From NCBI GenBank assembly GCA_019690055.1, contig JADGGF010000156.1, positions 1 to 9,087 on the forward strand: 9,087 nt of DNA, written 5' to 3'. This stretch comes from Micromonosporaceae bacterium (lineage in GTDB: Bacteria; Actinomycetota; Actinomycetes; Mycobacteriales; Micromonosporaceae). The notes beneath the pieces were generated by a model. The model made no database searches, was not told the origin of the DNA, and saw only the letters and a list, made by a program, of their open reading frames with translations. Below, one piece after another: positions 1 to 6,798 of this stretch; position 1 is the stretch's first letter; each line of letters starts with the position of its first letter. Position numbers and translations under genes: made by a program.

Positions 1-66
1 GAGCTCGGTGGTCGGATACTGCAACAACACCGAGGCGAGCTTGTACGGATGCACCGAATCGGTCAT
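1..66 (-). CDS. narJ: NarJ, nitrate reductase molybdenum cofactor assembly chaperone (N-terminal 22 codons only)
   Basis: The reverse strand opens with an ATG at 66-64 and reads 22 codons without a stop to the window edge. The residues KLASVLLQYP match the start of the NarJ/DmsD-like chaperone fold, whose first helix typically has this Leu-rich, Tyr-Pro pattern. NarJ is a cytoplasmic chaperone that binds apo-NarG and is needed for molybdenum cofactor insertion and for maturation of the NarGHI complex. The ATG lies 34 bases after the narH stop, with a modest purine-rich stretch (AGAGG) a few bases before it. Third place after narG and narH is the standard operon position. The rest of the gene, and probably narI, lie outside the window. 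The call rests mainly on context plus a short N-terminal match. Confidence 0.85.
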   Translation of the reverse strand, partial: MTDSVHPYKLASVLLQYPTTEL

Positions 67-100
67 GTTGGCGCCTCTGGGAAACGATCGGCGTTGGTGG

Positions 101-1717
101 TCATGCGCCGCGCGCCGGGTACAGATGCGGCGGGGTGCCGTCGCCGTTCCAGCCGAGCAGGTTGAAGCGCGTCCGGCCGTCATCGGTCCGGAACGTCCGG
201 CCGCTCTGGGTTGGATGGAAGCCGGCCACAGTGGGCGGTCCGTGGCCACCCATGCCCGGCTTGCCTTCACCGTCGAGACTGCAGAACAACTGCTCGTGCT
301 GGGCGGCGAGCCGGCCGGCGTCCTCGGCGTGGGCCATGGGGATGATGTAGCGCTCGTGATACTTGCCGATCGCCAGCAGCCGGTAGAGGTCGGCGAGGTC
401 GTCCGGGCTGGCGTTCACTGAGGCGGGCAGGTCGGGGTCGGCCGGCAGGCCCAACTGCTCAGCTCTCATCGTGGCCCGGATGGCGGTGAGCTTTCGGAGC
501 ACCGCCCGGATCGGCTCGACATCTCCGGCGGTGAACAGGTTGGCCAGGTACTCCATGGGGATCCGCATCGCGTCGATGGTGGCGAAGACCCGGTCCGGGT
601 CGGCCGGGTCGTAGCCCGCGGCGTGCACGACGTCGGCCACGGGTGACAGCGGCGGGATGTACCAGACCATCGGCAGGGTCCGATACTCCGGATGCAGGGG
701 GAGGGCCACCTTGTGCCGCACCGCCAGCGCGTACACGGGCGAGCGGACGGCCGCGTCGATCCAGTCGGCGGGGATACCCTGCCGGGTGGCCTCGGCCTGC
801 ACCGTCGGGTCGGTCGGGTCGAGGAACACCGACAACTGGGCCTGGTAGAGGTCACGCGGGTCCGGCGTGGCCGCGGCGGGCAGCACCGCGTCGGCGTCGT
901 AGAGGACCAGGCCGAGGTAGCGCAGCCGGCCGACGCACGTCTCGGAGCAGATCGTCGACAGGCCCGCCTCGATCCGCGGGAAGCAGAACGTGCACTTCTC
1001 CGCCTTACCGGTGCGGTGGTTGAAGTAGACCTTCTTGTATGGACATCCGGAGACACAGAAGCGCCACCCCCGGCATCGATCCTGGTCAACCAGCACGATG
1101 CCGTCCTCGGTGCGCTTGTACATGGCGCCGGAGGGGCAGGACGCGACGCACGACGGGTTGAGGCAGTGCTCGCAGATCCTCGGCAGGTAGAACATGAAGA
1201 CCTGCTCGAACTCCATCCGGACCCGGTCCTGCAGGCCGCTGAGATTCGGGTCGTGGGTCGCGATCTGGGGTCCGCCGGCGAGGTCGTCGTCCCAGTTGCT
1301 GCCCCAGGCAGGCCGCATGTCCCGTCCGGTCAGGGCGGAGATCGCATGGGCACTGGGGTTCAGCGTCCCCGCGGGCGCGTCGATCACGGTCTGATAGTCG
1401 TACGTCCACGGGTCACCATAGTCATCGATGGAAGGAAGGTCCGGGTTGGCGAAGAGCGTGAGCAGCTTGCGGACCCGGCCGCCCGCCTTCAGCCGAAGCC
1501 GGCCTTTGCGGTCGAGCGACCAACCGCCCCGCCACGTTTCCTGGTCCTCGTACCGCGCCGGGTAGCCGACCCCGGGCTTGGTCTCGACGTTGTTGAAGTA
1601 GACGTACTCGGTGCCGGGCCGGTTGGTCCACGTCTGTTTGCAGGTCACCGAACAGGTGTGACACCCGATACACTTGTCGAGGTTCATCACCATCGCGACC
1701 TGGGCCATCACGCGCAT
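101..1717 (-). CDS. narH: Respiratory nitrate reductase beta subunit (iron-sulfur electron-transfer subunit)
   Basis: This 538-residue protein carries electrons from the NarI haems to the NarG active site through four iron-sulfur clusters. The Cys groups are visible in order. The first is C16, C19, C22 and C26. The second is C182, C185, C190 and C194. The third is C215, then Trp218 in place of a Cys, then C221 and C225. The last is C242, C245, C257 and C261. The Trp in CRGWRFC is the normal NarH feature that makes one cluster 3Fe-4S. The segments NNVETKPG, CEHCLNP and LPLHPEYRTLPMVWY match E. coli NarH closely; that protein is about 512 residues, and the excess here is mostly C-terminal. I chose the ATG at 1717 because the residues after it align with the E. 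coli N-terminus; an ATG at 1708 is possible. The protein is expected to be cytoplasmic and attached to the membrane through NarI. Confidence 0.97.
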   Translation of the reverse strand: MRVMAQVAMVMNLDKCIGCHTCSVTCKQTWTNRPGTEYVYFNNVETKPGVGYPARYEDQETWRGGWSLDRKGRLRLKAGGRVRKLLTLFANPDLPSIDDYGDPWTYDYQTVIDAPAGTLNPSAHAISALTGRDMRPAWGSNWDDDLAGGPQIATHDPNLSGLQDRVRMEFEQVFMFYLPRICEHCLNPSCVASCPSGAMYKRTEDGIVLVDQDRCRGWRFCVSGCPYKKVYFNHRTGKAEKCTFCFPRIEAGLSTICSETCVGRLRYLGLVLYDADAVLPAAATPDPRDLYQAQLSVFLDPTDPTVQAEATRQGIPADWIDAAVRSPVYALAVRHKVALPLHPEYRTLPMVWYIPPLSPVADVVHAAGYDPADPDRVFATIDAMRIPMEYLANLFTAGDVEPIRAVLRKLTAIRATMRAEQLGLPADPDLPASVNASPDDLADLYRLLAIGKYHERYIIPMAHAEDAGRLAAQHEQLFCSLDGEGKPGMGGHGPPTVAGFHPTQSGRTFRTDDGRTRFNLLGWNGDGTPPHLYPARGA

Positions 1718-1748
1718 CGGCTGGTTCCGTCCGATCGCCCGCCGTCCA

Positions 1749-4700
1749 TCAGAACCGCACCTCCTGGGACCGGCGCCGGATGACGACGAGCTCGTCGCGC
1801 TGGCCGGCGGTCGGCCCGTAGTAGTTGAACCCGTACGCCAACTGGCCGTAGCCCCCGATCAGATGCGTGGGTTTGACCACGATCCGGGTGATCGAGTTGT
1901 CCGACCCGCCGTGCCAGCCGGAGATCTCCGACCGCGGCGTCATCAGGTGGCGGTCCTTGGCGTGGTACATGAACACCGTGCCGGCGGGCATGCGATGGGA
2001 GACGACGGCTCGGCAGGTCACGACCCCGTTTCGGTTGTACGCCTCGATCCACTCGTTGTCCGCGATGCCGAGCTTCACCGCGTCGATCGGGTTCATCCAG
2101 ATCACGGGGCCGCCGCGGAACAACCGGAGCATGTGCAGGTTGTCCTGGTACTCCGAATGGATGGACCACTTCGAGTGCGGGGTCAGGTAGCGCAGGGTCA
2201 GCTCCGTGATCCCCTCCCCGTCCATGCCCTGATTGCCGAAGTGCCGTGGATAGTCCAGGGGCGGACGGTAGGTGGGCAGCATCTCGCCGTACTCGGCCAA
2301 CCAGTCGTGGTCGAGGAAGAAGTGCATCCGGCCGGTGAGGGTGTGCCAGGGCTTCTTGTGCTCCACGTTGACGACAAACGGGGAGTAGCGCCGACCGCCG
2401 GTCTCGCTGCCCGACCATTCGGGCGAGGTGATGACCGGGCGGGGCTGTACCTGGGTGTCGGCGAACGTGATGCGTTCGCCGGCCCGATCCTCGGCCAGGT
2501 GGGTCAGGCGCATGCCGGTTCGCTGCTCGAGGCGGCGCCAGCCCTGCAGCGCGAGCCGGCCGTTCGTCGTGCCGGAGAGGGCCAGCATCGCCTCGGCCAT
2601 GTGGATGTCGCGCTCCAGCAAGGGCCGTCCCTGCGCTATTCCCTCGCGCACCACGCCGTTGGCCCGCCGGAGATACTCGACCTCCTCGGTCGGGTCGAAG
2701 GTGATCCCCTTGGCCGTCACGCCCAGGGTGTCCACCAGGGGGCCGAGGGCGGCCATCTTCGCCGCGACCGCGGGGTAGTCGCGTTCGATCACGACGAGCC
2801 GCGGCATGCTGATTCCGGGAACTGGCTCGCCGTCGCCGGTCCGCCAGTCGCGCACCCGACCGCCGGGCTGTGCCGTCTCGTCCGCCGTGTCGTGCATCAG
2901 CGGCGCCGCGACGATGTCGGTGCGGGTGCCGAGGTGCCGCTCGGCCAAGCGAGAGAAAACCTGGGCGATCAGCGTGAACGCCTCGAAGTCCGTCCGCGCC
3001 TCCCAGGGTGGCGCGATGGCGGGGTTGAACGAATGCACGAAGGGATGCATGTCCGTTGTGGACAGATCGTGCTTCTCATACCAGGTAGCGGCCGGCAGCA
3101 CCACGTCGGCGTAGGTGCACGTGCTCGTCATCCGGAAATCGATCGTCGCGAGCAGGTCCAGCTTGCCCCGGGGTGCCTGGTCTCGCCAGACCACGTCGGC
3201 GGGGCGCAGGTGTGGCGGCGACTCATCGGCCCGCACTGCGTCGTCGGTCCCCAGCAGGTGCCGCATGAAGTACTCCATGCCCTTGCCGGACGATCCGAGG
3301 AGGTTGGCTCGCCAGACCAGCAGCACGCGCGGCCAGTTGCGCGGGTCGTCCGGGTCCTCACAGGCGAAGCCCAGCGTGCCGTCCCGCAGCCGGGAGACGA
3401 CATAGTCGGCCGGGTCGACGCCGGCCTGCCGGGCCGCATCCGCGAGGTCCAGTGGGTTCTGGTTGAACGCGGGATGGAACGGGGTCCAGCCGAGGCGGTT
3501 CGCCTGGGCCAGGCAGTCGATGAACGTCCTTCCGGCGAAGATGCCGCGGCCCAGCGGACTGGCGAACTCGTCGGCGCGGAAGCGCTCGTAACGCCACTGG
3601 TCGGTGTGGACATACCAGTACGACGTGCCGGCCATCAGGCGGGCCGGGCGCTGCCAGTCGAGCGCCATCGCCATCGTCGACCACCCCGCCAGCGGCCGGA
3701 TCTTCTCCTGTCCGACGTAGTGGGCCCAGCCGCCCCCGTTGACGCCCTGGCAGCCGCAGAGCATGGTCAGCGTGAAGAACGAGCGGTAGATCTGGTCGGA
3801 GTGGTACCAGTGGTTCGTGCCGGCGCCCATACAGATCATTGAGCGGCCCCGCGTCAGCTCAGCGTTGCGGGCGAACTCGCGGGCCACGCGGGCCGCGGCG
3901 GCCGCCGGCACGGAGGTGATGGCCTCCTGCCAGGCCGGGGTGTACGGCTGCGGGTCGTCGTAACCGGTGGGCCACTGTCCGGGCAGGCCGTCCCGGGGGA
4001 CCGCGTACTGGGCCATCAGTAGATCGAACACTGTCGTAACGAGTCGGTCGCCGACCCGGATCGCGGGCACGCCGCGGCGCACCAAGGAGCCACCCTCCGT
4101 CTCCCCGACGTCGAAGCGCGGCAGGTCCACGGTGACCGCCTCCTCATGCCGGCCGAGGAGGCTCAGTACCGGATCGATGTCACCCAGGTCCAGGTTCCAC
4201 CGTCCCACCCCGGACTCCGTGTACCGGAAGCCCAGTGTTCCGTTGGGAGCACGGAGCTTTCCCGTCACCGCGTCCAGCAGCACGGTCCGGTGCGCCGAGC
4301 CTTCGCTGGCGTCGCCGAGATCGGCGGCGGTGAGAAAACGGTCCGGCACGAAGCTGTCGCGATGGGCGCGTAGCGTCACCAGAAACGGCAGGTCCGTGTA
4401 GGTCTTGACGTACTCGGTGAAGTACGGCGTCGGCCGGTCCCGAAAGAACTCAGTGAGGATCACGTGCCCCATCGCCATGGCGAGCGCGCCATCCGTGCCG
4501 GGATTGGCGGACAGCCAGTCGTCCGCGAACTTCGTGTGGTCGGAGAAGTCCGGCGAGACCACAACCACCTTCTGGCCGCGGTAGCGGGCCTCCACCATGA
4601 AGTGGGCGTCCGGCGTGCGGGTGATCGGGAGGTTGGTGCCCCAGATGATCAGGTACGACGAGTTGAACCAGTCGCCGGACTCTGGGACGTCGGTCTGGTC

Positions 4701-5480
4701 GCCGAATACCTGCGGCGAGGCGATCGGCATGTCCGCATACCAGTCGTAGAACGACAGGATCGTCCCACCGATCATCGACAGGAAACGGGTGCCGGCGGCG
4801 TACGACACCGGAGACATGGCCGGGATGGGGCTGAATCCGACCACGCGGTCGGGCCCGTACTGCTTGATCGTGTGGATCTGGGCCGCGGCGATCAGCTCGG
4901 TCACCTCGGGCCAGGTGGATCGGACGAAGCCACCCTTGCCGCGGGCCTTCTTGTACCGCGCGGCCCGCTCCGGGTCACCGGTGATCTCGGCCCAGGCTTC
5001 GACGGGGTCGCCCAGCCGCTCCCGGGCCTCGCGCCAGAGCGAAAGCAGTTCCCCGCGCACGTACGGGAACCGCACTCGCGACGGCGAGTAGGTGTACCAG
5101 GAGAACGAGGCCCCGCGCGGGCATCCGCGAGGCTCGTACTCCGGCGAGTCGGGCCCGATCGATGGGTAGTCGGTCTGCTGCGTCTCCCAGGTGATGATCC
5201 CGTCCTTGACGTACACCTTCCAGGAGCAGGAGCCGGTGCAGTTCACCCCGTGGGTGGATCGCACGACCTTGTCGTGACGCCACCGGTGGCGGGTGAACTC
5301 CTCGGCACCACGCCCGCCCCGGCGATGAAGCTCCCGAAAATCCGGCGACGGCTCGCCGGGGAAGAAGAACTGCGCGCCGCGCAGCAGCGACTCCACCGGC
5401 TGCCCACCTGACAGCAGCCCCCGCGCCATGCGATCCGCGTGGGCTTCGCCGCCGCCGACGGCCGGCTGTGACGCGACCAC
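1749..5480 (-). CDS. narG: Respiratory nitrate reductase alpha subunit (Mo-bisMGD catalytic subunit)
   Basis: NarG reduces nitrate to nitrite at a molybdenum bis-MGD centre on the cytoplasmic side of the membrane. The frame extends to a GTG at 5486 (1245 codons; E. coli NarG has 1247). I prefer the GTG at 5480 (1243 residues), because GGAAGG lies seven bases before it and abuts the 5486 codon. An ATG at 5429 is a further option. In numbering from 5486, the FS0 cluster ligands are H79, C83, C87 (in HGVNCTGSCSWK) and C122. Asp252, in FYDWYADMP, aligns without gaps with the E. coli Mo ligand Asp222. The C-terminal segment around KPTHLIGGYGQLAYGFNYYG is also diagnostic. Only the first 65 or so residues diverge from E. 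coli, as expected between phyla. No frameshift or missing ligand is seen. The gene is first in the operon, 31 bases before narH. Confidence 0.97.
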   Translation of the reverse strand: MVASQPAVGGGEAHADRMARGLLSGGQPVESLLRGAQFFFPGEPSPDFRELHRRGGRGAEEFTRHRWRHDKVVRSTHGVNCTGSCSWKVYVKDGIITWETQQTDYPSIGPDSPEYEPRGCPRGASFSWYTYSPSRVRFPYVRGELLSLWREARERLGDPVEAWAEITGDPERAARYKKARGKGGFVRSTWPEVTELIAAAQIHTIKQYGPDRVVGFSPIPAMSPVSYAAGTRFLSMIGGTILSFYDWYADMPIASPQVFGDQTDVPESGDWFNSSYLIIWGTNLPITRTPDAHFMVEARYRGQKVVVVSPDFSDHTKFADDWLSANPGTDGALAMAMGHVILTEFFRDRPTPYFTEYVKTYTDLPFLVTLRAHRDSFVPDRFLTAADLGDASEGSAHRTVLLDAVTGKLRAPNGTLGFRYTESGVGRWNLDLGDIDPVLSLLGRHEEAVTVDLPRFDVGETEGGSLVRRGVPAIRVGDRLVTTVFDLLMAQYAVPRDGLPGQWPTGYDDPQPYTPAWQEAITSVPAAAAARVAREFARNAELTRGRSMICMGAGTNHWYHSDQIYRSFFTLTMLCGCQGVNGGGWAHYVGQEKIRPLAGWSTMAMALDWQRPARLMAGTSYWYVHTDQWRYERFRADEFASPLGRGIFAGRTFIDCLAQANRLGWTPFHPAFNQNPLDLADAARQAGVDPADYVVSRLRDGTLGFACEDPDDPRNWPRVLLVWRANLLGSSGKGMEYFMRHLLGTDDAVRADESPPHLRPADVVWRDQAPRGKLDLLATIDFRMTSTCTYADVVLPAATWYEKHDLSTTDMHPFVHSFNPAIAPPWEARTDFEAFTLIAQVFSRLAERHLGTRTDIVAAPLMHDTADETAQPGGRVRDWRTGDGEPVPGISMPRLVVIERDYPAVAAKMAALGPLVDTLGVTAKGITFDPTEEVEYLRRANGVVREGIAQGRPLLERDIHMAEAMLALSGTTNGRLALQGWRRLEQRTGMRLTHLAEDRAGERITFADTQVQPRPVITSPEWSGSETGGRRYSPFVVNVEHKKPWHTLTGRMHFFLDHDWLAEYGEMLPTYRPPLDYPRHFGNQGMDGEGITELTLRYLTPHSKWSIHSEYQDNLHMLRLFRGGPVIWMNPIDAVKLGIADNEWIEAYNRNGVVTCRAVVSHRMPAGTVFMYHAKDRHLMTPRSEISGWHGGSDNSITRIVVKPTHLIGGYGQLAYGFNYYGPTAGQRDELVVIRRRSQEVRF

Positions 5481-5487
5481 GATCACC

Positions 5488-5493
5488 CCTTCC
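5488..5493 (-). promoter_or_regulatory. Ribosome binding site of narG
   Basis: The minus strand reads GGAAGG, followed by seven bases and then GTG at 5480. This is ideal spacing. The alternative GTG at 5486 would be only one base from the same motif, so the site favours the 5480 start. Confidence 0.6.
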
Positions 5494-5510
5494 GAGGGCT
5501 TGGCGCTCTG

Positions 5511-5540
5511 ACGCTACTGCCGCCTGCCGTGACCGTTCAC
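5511..5540 (-). promoter_or_regulatory. Candidate narG promoter (-35 GTGAAC, -10 TAGCGT)
   Basis: On the minus strand a GTGAAC hexamer (5540-5535) is followed after 18 bases by TAGCGT (5516-5511). This resembles the actinobacterial vegetative pattern TTGACn / TAnnnT. Transcription would begin near 5504, giving a leader of about 24 bases that still contains the narG ribosome binding site. Support comes from sequence and position only. A 14-base inverted repeat covers the -35 element. Confidence 0.4.
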
Positions 5541-5541
5541 G
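5528..5541. promoter_or_regulatory. Inverted repeat CGTGA-N4-TCACG over the narG -35 region, possible operator
   Basis: The 14 bases form a dyad with five-base arms around a four-base centre. One half reads GTGAACG on the minus strand, identical to a half-site of the Streptomyces Rex operator (TGTGAACG CGTTCACA), but the dyad is two bases shorter than a Rex site. It is also two bases tighter than Crp/Fnr sites, where TGA and TCA are six apart. The location over the -35 box fits a repressor. The identity of the binding protein is unknown. Confidence 0.3.
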
Positions 5542-5602
5542 CATTCGGAGCAGTCTCAGGCCTTCGGGGACTCGGGTAGGCCGATCTAAGGGCTCGACGT
5601 TA

Positions 5603-5616
5603 GGGCCAATTGCCCG
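5603..5616. promoter_or_regulatory. DevR/DosR-like box, speculative
   Basis: The minus strand reads CGGGCAATTGGCCC, which fits the DevR/DosR family pattern GGGnCnnnnGnCCC at all specified bases except the first. It lies about 125 bases upstream of the narG start. A further GGGAC half-site is at 5567-5571 (plus strand), and another GGGAC on the minus strand is at 5631-5635. DosR-type regulators respond to hypoxia, which would suit nitrate respiration. The box overlaps the left end of the methyltransferase remnant, and GGG/CCC strings are common in GC-rich DNA, so this may be chance. Confidence 0.18.
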
Positions 5617-5753
5617 AGGCGGCTGATCGTGTCCCTGGGGCACGGCTTCTCCGGGCTGACCTGCCCCGGCCGTCGCCGCTCGCGAGCGCGTCGGTCGACG
5701 CCGTGCTCTGCCACAACGTGATCGAGCTGCCCTGGCAGCCGTCCGTCGTGTAG
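5604..5753 (+). pseudogene. Remnant of a class I SAM-dependent methyltransferase
   Basis: One plus-strand frame is open from 5604 to a TAG at 5751-5753, about 49 codons. It has no obvious start, and G or C is at almost every third position from 5652 onward. It reads ARLLRADLP, a linker, then SVDAVLCHNVIEL. This is the usual pattern of class I methyltransferases from the acidic strand-3 loop (RADL) to motif IV (VDAVLCHNVIE). The upstream half with the glycine-rich SAM loop and everything after motif IV are missing, so it cannot be functional. It lies between narG and the tetR gene on the opposite strand. I infer a leftover of a once-complete gene lost by deletion. A small intact gene is unlikely, because no start codon with a ribosome binding site is seen. 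Confidence 0.45.
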
Positions 5754-5788
5754 CCGCCAACGCATTCAGGGGTTGGTCGGCGCAGCCT

Positions 5789-6463
5789 CTATTTCGGGGA
5801 TGACCGGCGATGTGGCCGAGTTGACGCGCGTGGCTGCCGTTTGGATGGGCTGACACTCCCGTTCATCGATCGACTAACCGGGGCGCCGGCCGGCACACCA
5901 CCGACCAGACGGGTCACCAGGGCCGACACCACCTCGTCGGGATCGAACCCGGCGTCGATGGATGTGGTGAGCAGATCGAGCAGCAGACCGTCGATCGCGT
6001 AATGCAGCAGGGCCACCTCGAACGCGCCGCCCGGCAGTCCCGAGGCGGCGTGGAAGGCGACGTCAGCCCGGTAGCCGCGGCGGAGGGTGTCGCCCAGGAT
6101 CCGGGCCAGGCCGGGACGGCGCACCGCCTCCAGTCGGAGCTCGATCAGAGCCCGGGTCAGCTCGGGCTGCCTGGTGGTCCGCTCGACGATGTAGCGGACG
6201 TAGTCGGTGAACAGCTCCAGGGACGGCTCCCGCGCCCCCAACTCGGCCAGCACCCGGTCGTCGGGGGCGAAGCGTTCCATGATCCGTTCGCTGAGCGCGC
6301 CGAGCAGGGCGTCGCGGGAGCGGAAGTAGTTGGAGGTGGTGCCGACCGGCACGCCCGCCTCGGCATCGACCGCGCGATGGGTCAGCCCGCGCGCCCCGGT
6401 CGCCGCCAGCACCCGCAGACCCGCGTCGGCCAGGGCCGCCCGGCGCTCCACGTTCCGTGCCAC
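5789..6463 (-). CDS. TetR-family transcriptional regulator
   Basis: From the GTG at 6463 the product is 224 residues, close to the family norm of about 190 to 220. Residues 1-50 form the DNA-binding domain. The helix-turn-helix is at roughly 27-46, with AVDAEAGVPVGTTSNYFRSR showing the typical recognition helix followed by Tyr-Phe. The rest is a helical ligand-binding domain of unknown ligand. The open frame extends back to a GTG at 6511, but that start would place the operator palindromes inside the gene. The 6463 GTG sits seven bases after a TAGCGT hexamer with no ribosome binding site, suggesting a leaderless message. The last 27 or so residues, after PAGAP, are basic and their codons lose the strong GC3 bias, so the original stop has probably been lost. 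It likely represses itself and the divergent gene at 6538. Confidence 0.85.
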   Translation of the reverse strand: MARNVERRAALADAGLRVLAATGARGLTHRAVDAEAGVPVGTTSNYFRSRDALLGALSERIMERFAPDDRVLAELGAREPSLELFTDYVRYIVERTTRQPELTRALIELRLEAVRRPGLARILGDTLRRGYRADVAFHAASGLPGGAFEVALLHYAIDGLLLDLLTTSIDAGFDPDEVVSALVTRLVGGVPAGAPVSRSMNGSVSPSKRQPRASTRPHRRSSPK

Positions 6464-6470
6464 GGAAAAG

Positions 6471-6476
6471 ACGCTA
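6471..6476 (-). promoter_or_regulatory. Candidate -10 box (TAGCGT) of the tetR gene
   Basis: The minus strand has TAGCGT seven bases before the GTG at 6463, placing the transcription start at or next to the start codon. The matching -35 position falls inside operator half 6486-6499, so a bound regulator would block it. The -35 sequence itself (ACTACA region) is poor. Confidence 0.35.
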
Positions 6477-6479
6477 GCA

Positions 6480-6529
6480 CCAATCACGACAGCTGTAGTA
6501 CCGTCGTTCACGACATCTGTAGTGATTGG
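6480..6529. promoter_or_regulatory. Double palindromic operator between divergent tetR and the RibD-like remnant
   Basis: Two 14-base palindromes, ACGACAGCTGTAGT (6486-6499) and ACGACATCTGTAGT (6510-6523), lie 24 bases apart start to start and differ at one base. They are framed by CCAATC (6480-6485) and GATTGG (6524-6529). By my count the 20-base arms 6480-6499 and 6510-6529 match as inverted repeats at 17 of 20 positions around an asymmetric 10-base centre. Such paired sites between a tetR gene and a divergent gene are the classic arrangement for a self-regulating TetR repressor. Binding would cover the promoters of both directions. The assignment to this regulator is inferred from position. 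Confidence 0.75.
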
Positions 6530-6537
6530 GGAACGCG

Positions 6538-6771
6538 ATGCGCAAGCTCGTGTACTTCGTGGCCTCCACGCTGGACGGTTTCATCGCCGCGCCCGAGTCG
6601 CCCAATGCTCCGGCTCGCCCGGCAGCTCGGCGGCGAGCCCGTGACGTCGTGCCTCCACTGTGGTCGGACTGGCGTCGAGAGCGTGCCGGCGACCGACGAG
6701 GCAGAGGGAGTGCCTCACCTGCCGCCCCAGGTAATCGTTCGCGTGACCGCACCGGACGGCCTGATGCTTAG
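6538..6771 (+). pseudogene. Truncated RibD C-terminal domain (dihydrofolate reductase-like) gene
   Basis: The ATG at 6538 has a good ribosome binding site (GGGGA, about six bases upstream) and directly follows the double operator. The first 19 or so residues, MRKLVYFVASTLDGFIAAP, are typical of the N-terminal strand of RibD-C/dihydrofolate reductase-like proteins, which are usually about 180 to 220 residues. After about 6595 the frame turns Arg- and Pro-rich, its GC3 bias vanishes, and it stops at 6771 (77 residues). Coding bias moves to the frame of the 6605-6790 ORF. The gene therefore seems to have lost most of its body by deletion, leaving the promoter, operator and first codons. Members of this family often sit divergent to a TetR regulator. 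A frameshift alone would not explain the missing domain. Confidence 0.65.
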
Positions 6772-6790
6772 TCGGTGGGAACCGCTCTGA
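6605..6790 (+). CDS. Small protein of unknown function, 61 codons, possibly the 3' end of a larger gene
   Basis: I do not recognise this product. The frame from an ATG at 6605 to a TGA at 6788-6790 keeps G or C at most third positions, unlike the competing frame, so it looks truly coding. It contains one CLHCGR Cys pair and a central GVPHLPPQVIVRVTAPDG stretch, with no membrane segment or signal peptide. Neither the ATG at 6605 nor the in-frame GTG at 6641 (49 residues) has a clear ribosome binding site, and the left end abuts the point where the RibD-like similarity stops. It may therefore be the tail of a gene joined here by deletion. It ends eight bases before the likely phosphotransferase start, so the two may be co-transcribed. 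Confidence 0.4.
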   Translation: MLRLARQLGGEPVTSCLHCGRTGVESVPATDEAEGVPHLPPQVIVRVTAPDGLMLSRWEPL

Positions 6791-6798
6791 TCCCGACC

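Noticed and set aside
1708..1749. ATG overlapping the narG stop (TGATG) as the narH start
   Set aside because: It is out of frame with narH and reaches a stop after 13 codons; the ATG at 1717 aligns with known NarH N-termini.
692..3842. Long plus-strand open frames (363 and 722 codons) antisense to narH and narG
   Set aside because: They are antisense to well-supported nar genes, are composed of Arg/Gly/Val/His-rich shadow sequence, and show no family features. They arise from the GC3 bias of the real genes.
5528..5541. Calling the narG dyad an Fnr or Crp site
   Set aside because: TGA and TCA are four bases apart, not six, and the TTGAT/ATCAA edges are absent.
6002..6790. 262-codon plus-strand frame covering tetR and the operator as one gene
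   Set aside because: Its first two thirds are the antisense shadow of tetR and would run through the divergent promoter; only the part after 6605 has independent coding character.
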